From contig DYMN01000007.1 of assembly GCA_020740485.1 (NCBI GenBank), forward strand, positions 24,570 through 88,569: 64,000 bases of DNA, written 5' to 3'. The position numbers were made by a program, and so were the translations under genes. Origin of the DNA: Polaribacter sp. (GTDB lineage: Bacteria; Bacteroidota; Bacteroidia; Flavobacteriales; Flavobacteriaceae). Numbering within the stretch: the stretch's first letter is position 1; each line of letters starts with the position of its first letter. Under the pieces are notes generated by a model. It worked only from the letters and a program-made list of their open reading frames with translations. It did not search any database and was not told the origin of the DNA. Positions 17,053 through 25,681 of this stretch are shown here, one piece after another.

Positions 17053-19416
17053 TTATTTATTCTCCATTTTATCTTTCAATGCTTGTAAAGTATCATTTAC
17101 ATCACCAAATGTTGAAGGTTCAGCTGTTTGCGCTTTTTTAGCAACTTCTTTTACTGCTTTTTCTTCTTCTTCTTTGTAAGTGGCAGTGTGTGAAACTACT
17201 ATTCTGCGGTATTCTTTGCTGAATTCCAATACCATAAAGTCTGCCACATCGCCTTTGTTTAATTTACTACCGTCTTCTTTGGTCATTTGACGTGCAGGTA
17301 CAAAAGCTTCAACTCCATCTTCAAAATCTATAATGGCTCCTTTGTCAATTTTTTCTTTGATTGTACCTTTGTGAACGGAACCAACTACATAAGCTTCTTC
17401 ATGAGCATCCCATGGATTTTCAAGGGTTTGTTTATGCCCTAAATTCAATTTGCGTTCTTCAGCATTCAATTCTAAAACTTTCACTTTCAATTCATCACCA
17501 ATGGCAACAAATTCTGAAGGATGTTTGATTTTTTTCGTCCAAGAAAGGTCAGAAATATATACTAAACCATCGATGCCTTCTTCTAATTCTACGAATACTC
17601 CGAAATTAGTGTAATTTCTCACTTTTCCGGTGTGAAGAGAGCCAATTGTGTATTTTTTATCAACGTCTACCCAAGGATCTTTAGTCAATTGTTTCATTCC
17701 TAAAGACATTTTGCGTGTCTCACGGTCCAAAGTCAATATTTCAGCTTCGATTTCGTCGCCTACTTTTACAAAGTCGGAAGCGGAACGTAAGTGGGTTGAC
17801 CAAGACATTTCAGAAACATGAATCAATCCTTCTACTCCATCGGCTACTTCTACAAATACACCATAATCTGCAATAACGGCTACTTTACCTTTGATTTTAT
17901 CACCAACTTTTAAGGTGGCACTTAAAGCATCCCAAGGATGTTCACTCAATTGTTTCAATCCTAATTGGATACGTGATTTATCTTCATCGAAATCAAGGAT
18001 AACTACATTAATCACTTGGTCTAATTCAACCACTTCATTCGGATGAGAAATTCTGCTCCAAGAAAGGTCAGTAATGTGAATTAACCCATCTACACCACCT
18101 AAATCAACAAACACGCCATAAGAGGTGATGTTTTTCACAACTCCTTCTAATACTTGACCTTTTTCTAATTGGCCGATAATTTCTTTCTTTTGTTCTTCAA
18201 GGTCATTTTCAATCAAAATCTTATGCGATACCACTACGTTTTTGAATTCGTGGTTGATTTTCACGATTTTGAACTCCATGTTTTTCTCTACAAATTGATC
18301 GTAATCGCGGATCGGTTTCACGTCAATTTGTGAACCCGGTAAGAAGGCTTCAATTCCGAAAACATCTACAATCATACCACCACGCGTTCTGCATTTCACA
18401 AAACCGGTTACGATTTCTCCTGTTTCATGTGCGTTGTTTACTCTATCCCAAGCTTTGATAACACGAGCTTTTCTGTGAGAAAGCACCAATTGACCGGAAC
18501 TGTCTTCACGCTTATCCACCAAAACTTCAACTTTATCACCTACTTTTAAATGTGGATTATAACGGAATTCGTTTAATGAAATTACGCCTTCTGATTTTGA
18601 ATTGATATCTATAATTGCTTCACGATCAGTCATACGAGTAACAACACCATCAATTACTTCGCGTTCTTTTACAAAACCCATGGTTCCTTCTAAGGCATTT
18701 TCGAATTCTTTCAAATGCGCCTCGTCAATTTCTTCAATTCCTTCTTCGTATTTATGCCAATCAAATTTTTCCAAAAATTCTTTGGGATCAATTTGTTCTC
18801 TTACTTCTTTTACGGCAGCTTCTTTCAACAATTGTTTAGCGTCAGAAACTAATTCTTCATCCACATTTTCATTGTCCCAAGTTTGTACTTCCGGATTTTC
18901 AGCTTTTTCTTTAGCTATCTCTACCGCTTTATCTTCGGCAACTTCAATTTCTTTTTCTTCAATTACTTCGCTTACGACTTCGGTTTCAACTGCTACTGCA
19001 TTTGCAGCAACTTCAACTACCGGCACTTCAGCAACAGCAGTTGCTTCAGCTTCTATTTCAACTTTTTCTGTTGATTTTTCAGCATACAAATCAGCTTTTC
19101 CAAATTTTCCTACTAATAAATAATAGAAAATCGCTCTGTATTTGTTTTTGTTAGAACTTCCCATTTTTTCGCAAACTTCAGCGATAGCTAAATCTAAAGC
19201 TTCACCGTTTTCCAATCCTAATTTTTTAATCAAAAAATTGTTTTTTACGGTGGCTAATTCGCTGTCTTCTGAACAAGAAACCGTTTCAGAATCTTGTTGA
19301 TAAATGCTGGGACCTAAACCTTTGGTAATTTTTCCTAACAATTCTGCATTAACTTGCAATCCTAATTCTGTAGCTTCTTTTAAATAAAAATCGATTTTAT
19401 CTTGTAATTTTGACAT
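17053..19416 (-). CDS. rpsA: 30S ribosomal protein S1 with N-terminal DUF2853 domain
   Basis: A 787-residue protein. Residues from about 210 to the end are a normal flavobacterial S1 with six S1 domains, recognisable by GVISLNEF, KCRTRGGMIVDVFGI, NITSYGVFVDLGG, VIADYGVFVEVADG, NYTNFGVFVELEEG and KGAIIDFEDGVEAF. S1 binds mRNA on the small ribosomal subunit. Residues 1-111 are different: TKGLGPSIYQQDSETVSCSE, NNFLIKKLGL and SSNKNKYRAIFYYLL match DUF2853, which normally exists as a free protein of about 110 residues. A Glu/Ala/Val-rich linker (112-205) joins them. The frame is continuous. The start ATG at 19416 is the natural DUF2853 start. The fusion is discussed as a finding. No partner gene in the operon is seen. 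Confidence 0.93.
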   Translation of the reverse strand: MSKLQDKIDFYLKEATELGLQVNAELLGKITKGLGPSIYQQDSETVSCSEDSELATVKNNFLIKKLGLENGEALDLAIAEVCEKMGSSNKNKYRAIFYYLLVGKFGKADLYAEKSTEKVEIEAEATAVAEVPVVEVAANAVAVETEVVSEVIEEKEIEVAEDKAVEIAKEKAENPEVQTWDNENVDEELVSDAKQLLKEAAVKEVREQIDPKEFLEKFDWHKYEEGIEEIDEAHLKEFENALEGTMGFVKEREVIDGVVTRMTDREAIIDINSKSEGVISLNEFRYNPHLKVGDKVEVLVDKREDSSGQLVLSHRKARVIKAWDRVNNAHETGEIVTGFVKCRTRGGMIVDVFGIEAFLPGSQIDVKPIRDYDQFVEKNMEFKIVKINHEFKNVVVSHKILIENDLEEQKKEIIGQLEKGQVLEGVVKNITSYGVFVDLGGVDGLIHITDLSWSRISHPNEVVELDQVINVVILDFDEDKSRIQLGLKQLSEHPWDALSATLKVGDKIKGKVAVIADYGVFVEVADGVEGLIHVSEMSWSTHLRSASDFVKVGDEIEAEILTLDRETRKMSLGMKQLTKDPWVDVDKKYTIGSLHTGKVRNYTNFGVFVELEEGIDGLVYISDLSWTKKIKHPSEFVAIGDELKVKVLELNAEERKLNLGHKQTLENPWDAHEEAYVVGSVHKGTIKEKIDKGAIIDFEDGVEAFVPARQMTKEDGSKLNKGDVADFMVLEFSKEYRRIVVSHTATYKEEEEKAVKEVAKKAQTAEPSTFGDVNDTLQALKDKMENK

Positions 19417-19616
19417 AGTGTTGTCATTTGTATCTTGTTGTTTTCCAGATTTTTAATGCAATAAAACCCCAAGAGGTGTTTTGAATTATTTTTTGAAATA
19501 TCCCTTTAAAATCTGTTCTTGCTAAAAGGAGTGCAAAGAAACAAAAAATATTTTTCTAACGCAAAGAATTTCAGTAAATTATTCATACGCTTCTAACAAA
19601 TAAGACTTTCATTATA

Positions 19617-20231
19617 TCAAATCAACTCATATTTTGAAGCCAATCGCACCAAATCTGCTGTATTTTTAGCTTCCAACTTAACAATTAAATTTTTGCGGTG
19701 CGTATCGACTGTGCTGGCACTTACAAATAATTTTTCTGCAATTTCGGAATTGGTCATGCCTAGTGCGATTAATTCCAGCACTTCTTTTTCTCGACGTGTT
19801 ATGGCAGGATAATTTTGGGTTTTTTGCTCTAACAAATCTTCTACTTCTTCACTGAAATATTTCCCCCCCTTATTTACCAGATGAATAGCATCAATAATTT
19901 CTTCTTTGGTTGCGTTTTTTAACAAATAGCCCGAAGCTCCGTTTTCTATCATTTTTTCAATGAAACTCAATTGATTGAAGGTGCTCAATCCTATTATTTT
20001 GACATTAGGAAAAATACTTTTTACTTCCAAACACAAATCCACACCACTTTGGTTCGGTAAATTAATATCCATCAAAATAACATCGGGAACTTGGTTTTGC
20101 AAAAATGCTAATGCTGAGGATGCATTCATGGCATGACCCATCCATTCGATGTTTTTTTCAAATTGCAATAAGGTTCGCAATCCTTCAATCACCATATAAT
20201 GATCATCTACTATGAATAGTTTTGTGGGCAT
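19617..20231 (-). CDS. NarL/LuxR-family response regulator
   Basis: A 204-residue two-domain regulator. The receiver domain has the acidic pair VDDH near residue 9, phospho-acceptor Asp55 in LMDINLPNQSG, and the lysine in YLLKNATKEE. The C-terminal LuxR-type helix-turn-helix is ITRREKEVLELIALGMTNSE followed by VSASTVDTHRKN. It is downstream of a TPR histidine kinase on the same strand and should be its partner. A G-poor octamer repeat lies directly before its start. Confidence 0.93.
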   Translation of the reverse strand: MPTKLFIVDDHYMVIEGLRTLLQFEKNIEWMGHAMNASSALAFLQNQVPDVILMDINLPNQSGVDLCLEVKSIFPNVKIIGLSTFNQLSFIEKMIENGASGYLLKNATKEEIIDAIHLVNKGGKYFSEEVEDLLEQKTQNYPAITRREKEVLELIALGMTNSEIAEKLFVSASTVDTHRKNLIVKLEAKNTADLVRLASKYELI

Positions 20232-20235
20232 TTTT

Positions 20236-20331
20236 TAATGTGTTAATGTGCTAATGTGACAATGTGACAATGTGCTAATGTGACAATGTGCTAATCCCGC
20301 TCACGCCGATGCGTGATTTTCAATTTACGGG
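20236..20331 (-). repeat. octamer repeat plus palindrome before the response regulator
   Basis: 20236-20295 holds about seven copies of an octamer that reads ATTAGCAC or ATTGTCAC on the coding (minus) strand. Next to it, 20296-20331 is a hairpin element: outer arms CCCG/CGGG, inner arms TCACGC/GCGTGA with loop CGAT, and a one-sided spacer of 11 bases. Nothing else is seen in the kinase-regulator gap. Confidence 0.8.
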
Positions 20332-20361
20332 ATCTTCGTTTCACTACGATATGCAAATTTA

Positions 20362-22374
20362 CTAATTTACTAATTTAATTTCGATTAATACCGATGTTCC
20401 TTCGTCTTTTTTGGAATGTATATCAATGTTTCCTTTGAGAAAATCGACTCGATTCTGAATATTACTCCAACCTATTCCTTTGGCTGATTGAAGCAAATCG
20501 GTTTCAAATCCTTTGCCGTTATCTTCAACTGTAATACTCAGTTTATTATCTGCAATACTCAATTGAACCAAAGTTTCTGTGGCTCCCGAATGTTTCAAAG
20601 CATTGTTAATCAATTCTTGCACAATGCGATAAACTGTAATGGATTTACTTTGTTCTAAGGGTTGGTTGTCCAATCCGTAGGATTGGTAGATTACTTTCAT
20701 TCCACTGCTTTGGTTCATATCAGAACAAAAATCGTTTAATGCCGTATCTAAACCGAATTTTACCAATGCTTCCGGCATCATATTGTGCGCCACGCGTCGC
20801 ATTTCCTTGATACTGCTGTCTAACATATCCAAACTTCTTTCAAAAGCCGTTGCATTGTCCGGTGTCATAATGAGATTTCCTTTCATGTTGTGTAAAGAGT
20901 ATTTAATTCCCGAAAGCATACCACCCAAACCATCGTGTAAGTCTTTTGCAAGACGTGAACGTTCTTGCTCTTCCCCTTTGATGACGGAGGCGGTGGCTAA
21001 TAATTGCTTATCGGTTTCTAATTGTTTGATTTTCTGATTTTGGTTGATTTGTTTGAGTCTATGATATCTAAAATATAATAAACCGGTTATTAATAATCCA
21101 ATTATGGTTAACAATAAAACAGTAATCAAAACTCTTCTTTTTCCCAATTTTTCCTTTTGTTGTAAAATTTGTTTTTCTTTTTTCTCCGACTGATATTTGG
21201 CTTCTAATTCAGAAAAAAGTTGTGATTGCTCACTCTTTAAAATCGTATCGTTTACAACAGAATACAATTCTAAAAATTTATATGCCTCCTTATAGTTTCC
21301 GGTTTTGGAATAATACTGATGCAAAACATTATAGAAGTTTCTTTTTTCAGTTGGATCATCGACATTTGAATAATAAGATTTACAAGCATCTATATATTTA
21401 GCGGCTTCTGAAAGTTTATTTTCTTTTATCGCAATTTTAGCTAAAAGTAAATTTGAATTTGCAATGCCTTCAGTACTTTTAATACGCATTGATGTCATCA
21501 AACTTTTTTTGGCAAAAATGTAAGATGAGTCTATTTTATTTAAATCAAAATATTCTTGTGCAATATTGTTATAATATCCTTGAATATGGGATTCAGGGAC
21601 TTCACTTTTTTCCAATTCAGGAAGATATAAAAGTCTTATTCTAAGTGCTTTTTCCGTTTGTCCGTTTTCGTAGTAATTATCAGCTTTTTGTTGCGTATAA
21701 AAAGCCGTAATGGTCTTATTTTTATAGAAATTTGATATATTCAACGCTTTATCAATATATTCATCTGCTTTGGGTAAATTCTTCAAGGTGCTAAATACAG
21801 CACTCATATTGTAATATAAATCAGATTTTTTCTTATCTAATATTCTCTTTGTCAAATTTTTATCTTTGAAAATTTCAGGATTATCAAAAATGGCTTGTGT
21901 TTTAAGGTAATAAACCACACAACTATCATATTGCCCTTTCCAGTATTTTACATTTCCAATATTAAAATACGAACCTGACATAAGATACAAGTAATTTTCC
22001 GTTTTTGCAATTTCCAGCGATTTTTTATAATTATATTCCGTTTTATCCATTTGATTGAAAAAGCTATGCCACAAACCTAACATTCTGTAACTATTGGATA
22101 TTGCATAATTATTCTTTAATGCGATGCTTTTCTCTAATGCTTCATCTAATAATTTTTTTGACAAGGCACTGTCTTTTTCAATAATGTCATATCCTAAATG
22201 GCTCAATTTTCTTACTTGGGTAGTATCTATAGATGAAGAACGTATTTGAGTAACTTTTTTATGAAGTTCGCCGCTTTCCGATTGCTGTGCCGATAGCGAA
22301 AAAAAGCAAAGAAATATCAATAAGTTAAATGCTAATAATTTTTTATTATATAAGGTGTATTTATTTTTAATCAT
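20362..22374 (-). CDS. TPR-containing sensor histidine kinase (HisKA_3 type)
   Basis: A 670-residue protein: signal peptide (ending SAQ), a periplasmic region of several tetratricopeptide-like helical repeats (about 30-390), one membrane helix (VLITVLLLTIIGLLITGLLY, near 410), a short coiled coil, then the kinase. The phospho-acceptor histidine is in RLAKDLHDGLGGMLSG and the ATP-binding part has NNALKHSG and VEDNGKGFE. This architecture is common in Bacteroidota and pairs with LuxR-type regulators such as the next gene. The signal sensed is unknown. Exported protein genes lie divergently, but regulation of them is only a guess. Confidence 0.92.
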   Translation of the reverse strand: MIKNKYTLYNKKLLAFNLLIFLCFFSLSAQQSESGELHKKVTQIRSSSIDTTQVRKLSHLGYDIIEKDSALSKKLLDEALEKSIALKNNYAISNSYRMLGLWHSFFNQMDKTEYNYKKSLEIAKTENYLYLMSGSYFNIGNVKYWKGQYDSCVVYYLKTQAIFDNPEIFKDKNLTKRILDKKKSDLYYNMSAVFSTLKNLPKADEYIDKALNISNFYKNKTITAFYTQQKADNYYENGQTEKALRIRLLYLPELEKSEVPESHIQGYYNNIAQEYFDLNKIDSSYIFAKKSLMTSMRIKSTEGIANSNLLLAKIAIKENKLSEAAKYIDACKSYYSNVDDPTEKRNFYNVLHQYYSKTGNYKEAYKFLELYSVVNDTILKSEQSQLFSELEAKYQSEKKEKQILQQKEKLGKRRVLITVLLLTIIGLLITGLLYFRYHRLKQINQNQKIKQLETDKQLLATASVIKGEEQERSRLAKDLHDGLGGMLSGIKYSLHNMKGNLIMTPDNATAFERSLDMLDSSIKEMRRVAHNMMPEALVKFGLDTALNDFCSDMNQSSGMKVIYQSYGLDNQPLEQSKSITVYRIVQELINNALKHSGATETLVQLSIADNKLSITVEDNGKGFETDLLQSAKGIGWSNIQNRVDFLKGNIDIHSKKDEGTSVLIEIKLVN

Positions 22375-22595
22375 CAGTAAATATAATAATTAATAACTTA
22401 AAAGGAATTCATTTTTTTAAAAAAATTTAGTTGTACACAAGAAATAAACTTTAAAACAAAATAATACAATTTATTCAATGTAGAGCATCCCCTTTTTAAG
22501 GGATTTTTCAAAAGTACTAAAATATCCCCTTTTTCGTGGATTGATTTGTTGAAAGTTACTTGTGATTTTTACATCAAAACAAAATCTACATTATT

Positions 22596-23072
22596 ATGAA
22601 TTTAAAAATCAATTTTTTATTTCTTTTTGGAGTTGTTGCAAACTCCATTTATGCACAACAATCGGTAGTTGCTGCCGGTGGAAATGCTTCCGGAACCACC
22701 GGCTCATTTAGTTATTCGGTAGGACAAGTGGCTTATACCACTATTTCTACTGCCAATGGAACCCTTACACAAGGTGTACAACAACCTTATGAAATCTTAA
22801 CGTTAAGCGGTGAGGAAATTACTCATATTTCTCTCTCTATGACGGTGTTTCCTAATCCTACTACTTCATTTGTAACTCTTAAAATTGAAGAAATGGTATT
22901 GGAAAATATTACTTATCAATTATTTGATGTCAATGGAAGACAAATTGATGACCAAAAAGTAACGGAAAATGAATCTGCTATTGATTTAGAATCCAATGCT
23001 ATCGGCATTTATTTACTCCATGTAATGGAAAACAACACTTTAATAAAATCATTTAAAATCATTAAAAATTAA
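22596..23072 (+). CDS. small secreted protein with T9SS type A sorting domain
   Basis: A 158-residue protein with signal peptide ending YAQ, a short region with SGTTGSFSYSVGQVAY and the C-terminal sorting domain MTVFPNPTTSFVTLKI ... YQLFDVNGRQI ... GIYLLHV ... SFKIIKN, the pattern of the type A C-terminal domain of the type IX secretion system. Members of this short class are found as first genes of surface-protein clusters in flavobacteria. It is 5 bp before the next gene, so the two form an operon. Confidence 0.88.
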   Translation: MNLKINFLFLFGVVANSIYAQQSVVAAGGNASGTTGSFSYSVGQVAYTTISTANGTLTQGVQQPYEILTLSGEEITHISLSMTVFPNPTTSFVTLKIEEMVLENITYQLFDVNGRQIDDQKVTENESAIDLESNAIGIYLLHVMENNTLIKSFKIIKN

Positions 23073-23077
23073 CAATC

Positions 23078-24331
23078 ATGAAAACAACACTACTTAAAAT
23101 GAAAAATATAATTTTTACCATCTTATTCTTGACTGTAATAAATGCTGTAGCCCAAATTCCAAACAAATTCAGCTATCAAGCTGTGGTGCGTAATGCTTCC
23201 GGTCAATTAGTAACAAATACATCTATAGGCGTAATGATACAACTTTGGCAATTCAATACAGACGGATCGGCAACAGAACAATTTAGAGAGAAACATACCA
23301 TAACAACCAATGCTAATGGTTTGATAACTTTGTTGATTGGGCAGGGAACCGTTGAAGTTGGGAACATTTCGGGTATTGATTGGAGCAGTGGACTATCACA
23401 TAAAATTCAAGTGAGAATAGATCTTGCCGGCGGCACAAATTATACTATTGTAAGTAACCCTGAAGTACTTGCAAGTGTTCCGATGGCATTGAGCACCAAA
23501 AAAAGTGAAGATAATGTTTGGACAAAAAATGGAACACACATTTCTAATATTAATAATTTAGGCAATGTGGGTGTAGGAATATCTTCTCCCACCTACAAAC
23601 TTCATGTAGGAAATTCAGATGCTGCGTTTAGAATTGAAGGTCCTTCGCAAAGCTCAAATTTTGCAAAAGCATTGAGTATTGGCGGGTTCGGAACAGTTGG
23701 AGTAGATGCTCCCGGTATTGAAAATGGACGTTTTTATATTCAAGACAACGGAAATATATCTATTGGAAGTCATTTGCTAACATCAGATAAATTATTTGTA
23801 AACGGAAAAACCCGTACATTAGATCTTCAAGTTCAAAACGGAGCCGGTGCAGGAAAAGTGCTTACCTCTGATGCCAACGGAAATGCCACATGGCAGACAC
23901 CTGCATCACCTACGCCTATATCACCTACCTTAGTTTATGGTTTATTAGGGGCTATTAGCCAAAATATTATCGGTGGTTCATCTATACCTGTATTTGCCGG
24001 GCCTACGGTGCAAGTAACCATCACTTCAACTGCTCAAAAAATTATTGGCGTTGCAAATGCACCCCTTGGGCTTGCCGCTGGAAGTGCTGCTCAGAATATT
24101 GAAACCGGCATGTGTTATCAACTTGTTCCCGATGGTCAAATCACCAATTTTGCTGGAGGCTCTTATTCTCTTACTACTGCAACTTCAACCAGAACAACTT
24201 TTGGTGCATCAACAACGATTACAGGCTTAGCACCGGGCACTTACAATATTGGTTTTGGGGTAAGAAACGGTGGGGCTAATACCTTGTCAAACAACGATTT
24301 TGTGAACGGTTGGGTTATGGTATTGCCTTAA
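23078..24331 (+). CDS. exported surface protein of unknown function
   Basis: A 417-residue protein with signal peptide ending AVAQ. IPNKFSYQAVVRNASGQLV is a segment often seen at the N-terminus of Bacteroidota surface and tail-fibre-like proteins; the middle has GNVGVGISSPTYKLHV, similar to peptides of phage tail fibre/adhesin repeats. No sorting domain is seen at the C-terminus, so it may not be a T9SS substrate by itself. ATG at 23078 is used; ATG at 23099 would give a cleaner signal peptide. It follows the type A protein after 5 bp. Confidence 0.8.
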   Translation: MKTTLLKMKNIIFTILFLTVINAVAQIPNKFSYQAVVRNASGQLVTNTSIGVMIQLWQFNTDGSATEQFREKHTITTNANGLITLLIGQGTVEVGNISGIDWSSGLSHKIQVRIDLAGGTNYTIVSNPEVLASVPMALSTKKSEDNVWTKNGTHISNINNLGNVGVGISSPTYKLHVGNSDAAFRIEGPSQSSNFAKALSIGGFGTVGVDAPGIENGRFYIQDNGNISIGSHLLTSDKLFVNGKTRTLDLQVQNGAGAGKVLTSDANGNATWQTPASPTPISPTLVYGLLGAISQNIIGGSSIPVFAGPTVQVTITSTAQKIIGVANAPLGLAAGSAAQNIETGMCYQLVPDGQITNFAGGSYSLTTATSTRTTFGASTTITGLAPGTYNIGFGVRNGGANTLSNNDFVNGWVMVLP

Positions 24332-24357
24332 TTCATTTACTTTTTTTTATAATTTCA

Positions 24358-24390
24358 AAGTTTGCCAAAGTTTGGAACTTTGGCAAACTT
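24358..24390. repeat. perfect 15-bp inverted repeat
   Basis: AAGTTTGCCAAAGTT and its exact complement flank a TGG loop. There is no T run after it, so it is not a typical terminator. It looks like the small palindromic repeats common in flavobacterial intergenic DNA. It sits between two exported-protein genes. Confidence 0.75.
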
Positions 24391-24421
24391 AAATAAAACA
24401 ACATTTATAAAAACAATAATT

Positions 24422-25390
24422 ATGAATAATCAAATTTTAAAAAACTTATTAATTATATCAATGCTAATGCTAGTAATTGCTTCATGTCAAAAAGATGAAG
24501 CTATTAATAAAACAACTTCTCAAAATAATTTTGAAGGACCTTTTGAACAAAATATCAGTTTCCATTTTGACACAACTACTTTTAATGATGGTTGGATCAG
24601 CAAAGTGAAAGAAGATTGGGTCGAAGTTATTAAAGGTAACATTACAGTGCTGCTTCATTACAAAATATACAATATGCAGTCCCAAGACATTGATCAAATA
24701 ATAAATACCGCATGGAATGGTATTGTTGCCCCTAGATACAGTTCTTTGTCTAACTACAGAACATCTTATATTTCAACATATAATAGATCCTATTTAGGTA
24801 TGGGTTCTGTTGTTGATAATGCTTCTGGTCAGCAAAAATTTGTTTTATTATTTAGAAGAGGAGCTGGCTGGATTGAAGTTATTTGCCCAAACAAAAATAC
24901 CTTTATGAACCAATTTCAGTTTGATCCGGAAACAATTCAGTGGAATTCAAATGAAGACTTAGTAGATAGTGTAGCTGATTTAGCTAATTATAACAAATTT
25001 GCGATAGATGGTTCAGACCTAAACAATGTAGGTAAATGGTCAACTAATTATTCAAACAATACCTTTTACACCAACTATTATACCGGTGCTTATGAAGGGA
25101 TGAGCACTTTTACAACCTCTCAATGGTTCATTTTTGGAAAAAACCGTGCATATCATTGGGAAATTGTTAGTACAAATACAAGTGGAGGTCAGACAAGCGT
25201 GGGTTCTGCAAATAGTGATGGCATCTATTCAGTTCCAAATAATTGGCAAATACAATGTTCAAATATAGAAAACAATCCAAAACTATATGATGCCTACTAC
25301 ACAGCTACAAAAGGCGGAAGACTGCTTTGGCTTAATGATGCAGTATATCCGGGCAATGGAACCTTCACTGGTTTTGCAGTGAGTAATTAA
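24422..25390 (+). CDS. lipoprotein, paralogue of the protein at 29193
   Basis: A 322-residue lipoprotein: hydrophobic N-terminus and lipobox VIASC. The mature part is clearly similar to residues about 195-492 of the protein at 29193-30671; shared blocks include KEDWVEV/QEDWVEV, AGWIE, YYTGAYEGMSTF/YYTGDYAGMSTF and LWLNDA/LWMNDA. The family is unknown to me. An in-frame TTG at 24362 lies within an inverted repeat; the ATG at 24422 gives the proper signal sequence and is preferred. Confidence 0.85.
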   Translation: MNNQILKNLLIISMLMLVIASCQKDEAINKTTSQNNFEGPFEQNISFHFDTTTFNDGWISKVKEDWVEVIKGNITVLLHYKIYNMQSQDIDQIINTAWNGIVAPRYSSLSNYRTSYISTYNRSYLGMGSVVDNASGQQKFVLLFRRGAGWIEVICPNKNTFMNQFQFDPETIQWNSNEDLVDSVADLANYNKFAIDGSDLNNVGKWSTNYSNNTFYTNYYTGAYEGMSTFTTSQWFIFGKNRAYHWEIVSTNTSGGQTSVGSANSDGIYSVPNNWQIQCSNIENNPKLYDAYYTATKGGRLLWLNDAVYPGNGTFTGFAVSN

Positions 25391-25440
25391 AACAAAACGA
25401 TTCTTTGGAGAAAAGGATTGAAGTGTTGGAAAGGAAATAA

Positions 25441-25556
25441 ATTATTAATGTGCCAATGCGATGCACTGAGCTTGTCGAAGTGTGGTAATGTGCCAATGTG
25501 TTAATGTGCTAAAGCGATGCACTGAGCGAAGTCGAAGTGTGGTAATGTGTAACGCT
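25441..25556. repeat. mixed repeat block: octamers and two CTGAGC-TCGAAG elements
   Basis: Octamers of the GTGCTAAT type (reverse orientation compared with the next gene) enclose CACTGAGC elements at 25464-25482 and 25520-25539. The two elements with their flanks form a direct repeat of about 40 bp. No coding potential is seen in the gap 25391-25681. Confidence 0.8.
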
Positions 25557-25681
25557 AAGTACTGACTTATTCTTAATTGAAAATTATTTATATATGTTAA
25601 ATAATCACATATTAATAATTGACATATAATGTATTACAATTAAAAAAATATTTTTTATTGAATCTATAAAATCAACATCCT

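Noticed and set aside
18602..19123. 173-codon plus-strand open frame inside rpsA
   Set aside because: Ser/Thr/Ala-rich shadow of the Glu/Ala-rich linker on the other strand; no start context or homology, and the S1 frame is clearly real.
24362..24421. Extended N-terminus of the lipoprotein from TTG
   Set aside because: The extension lies in an inverted repeat and would hide the lipoprotein signal peptide that begins at ATG 24422.
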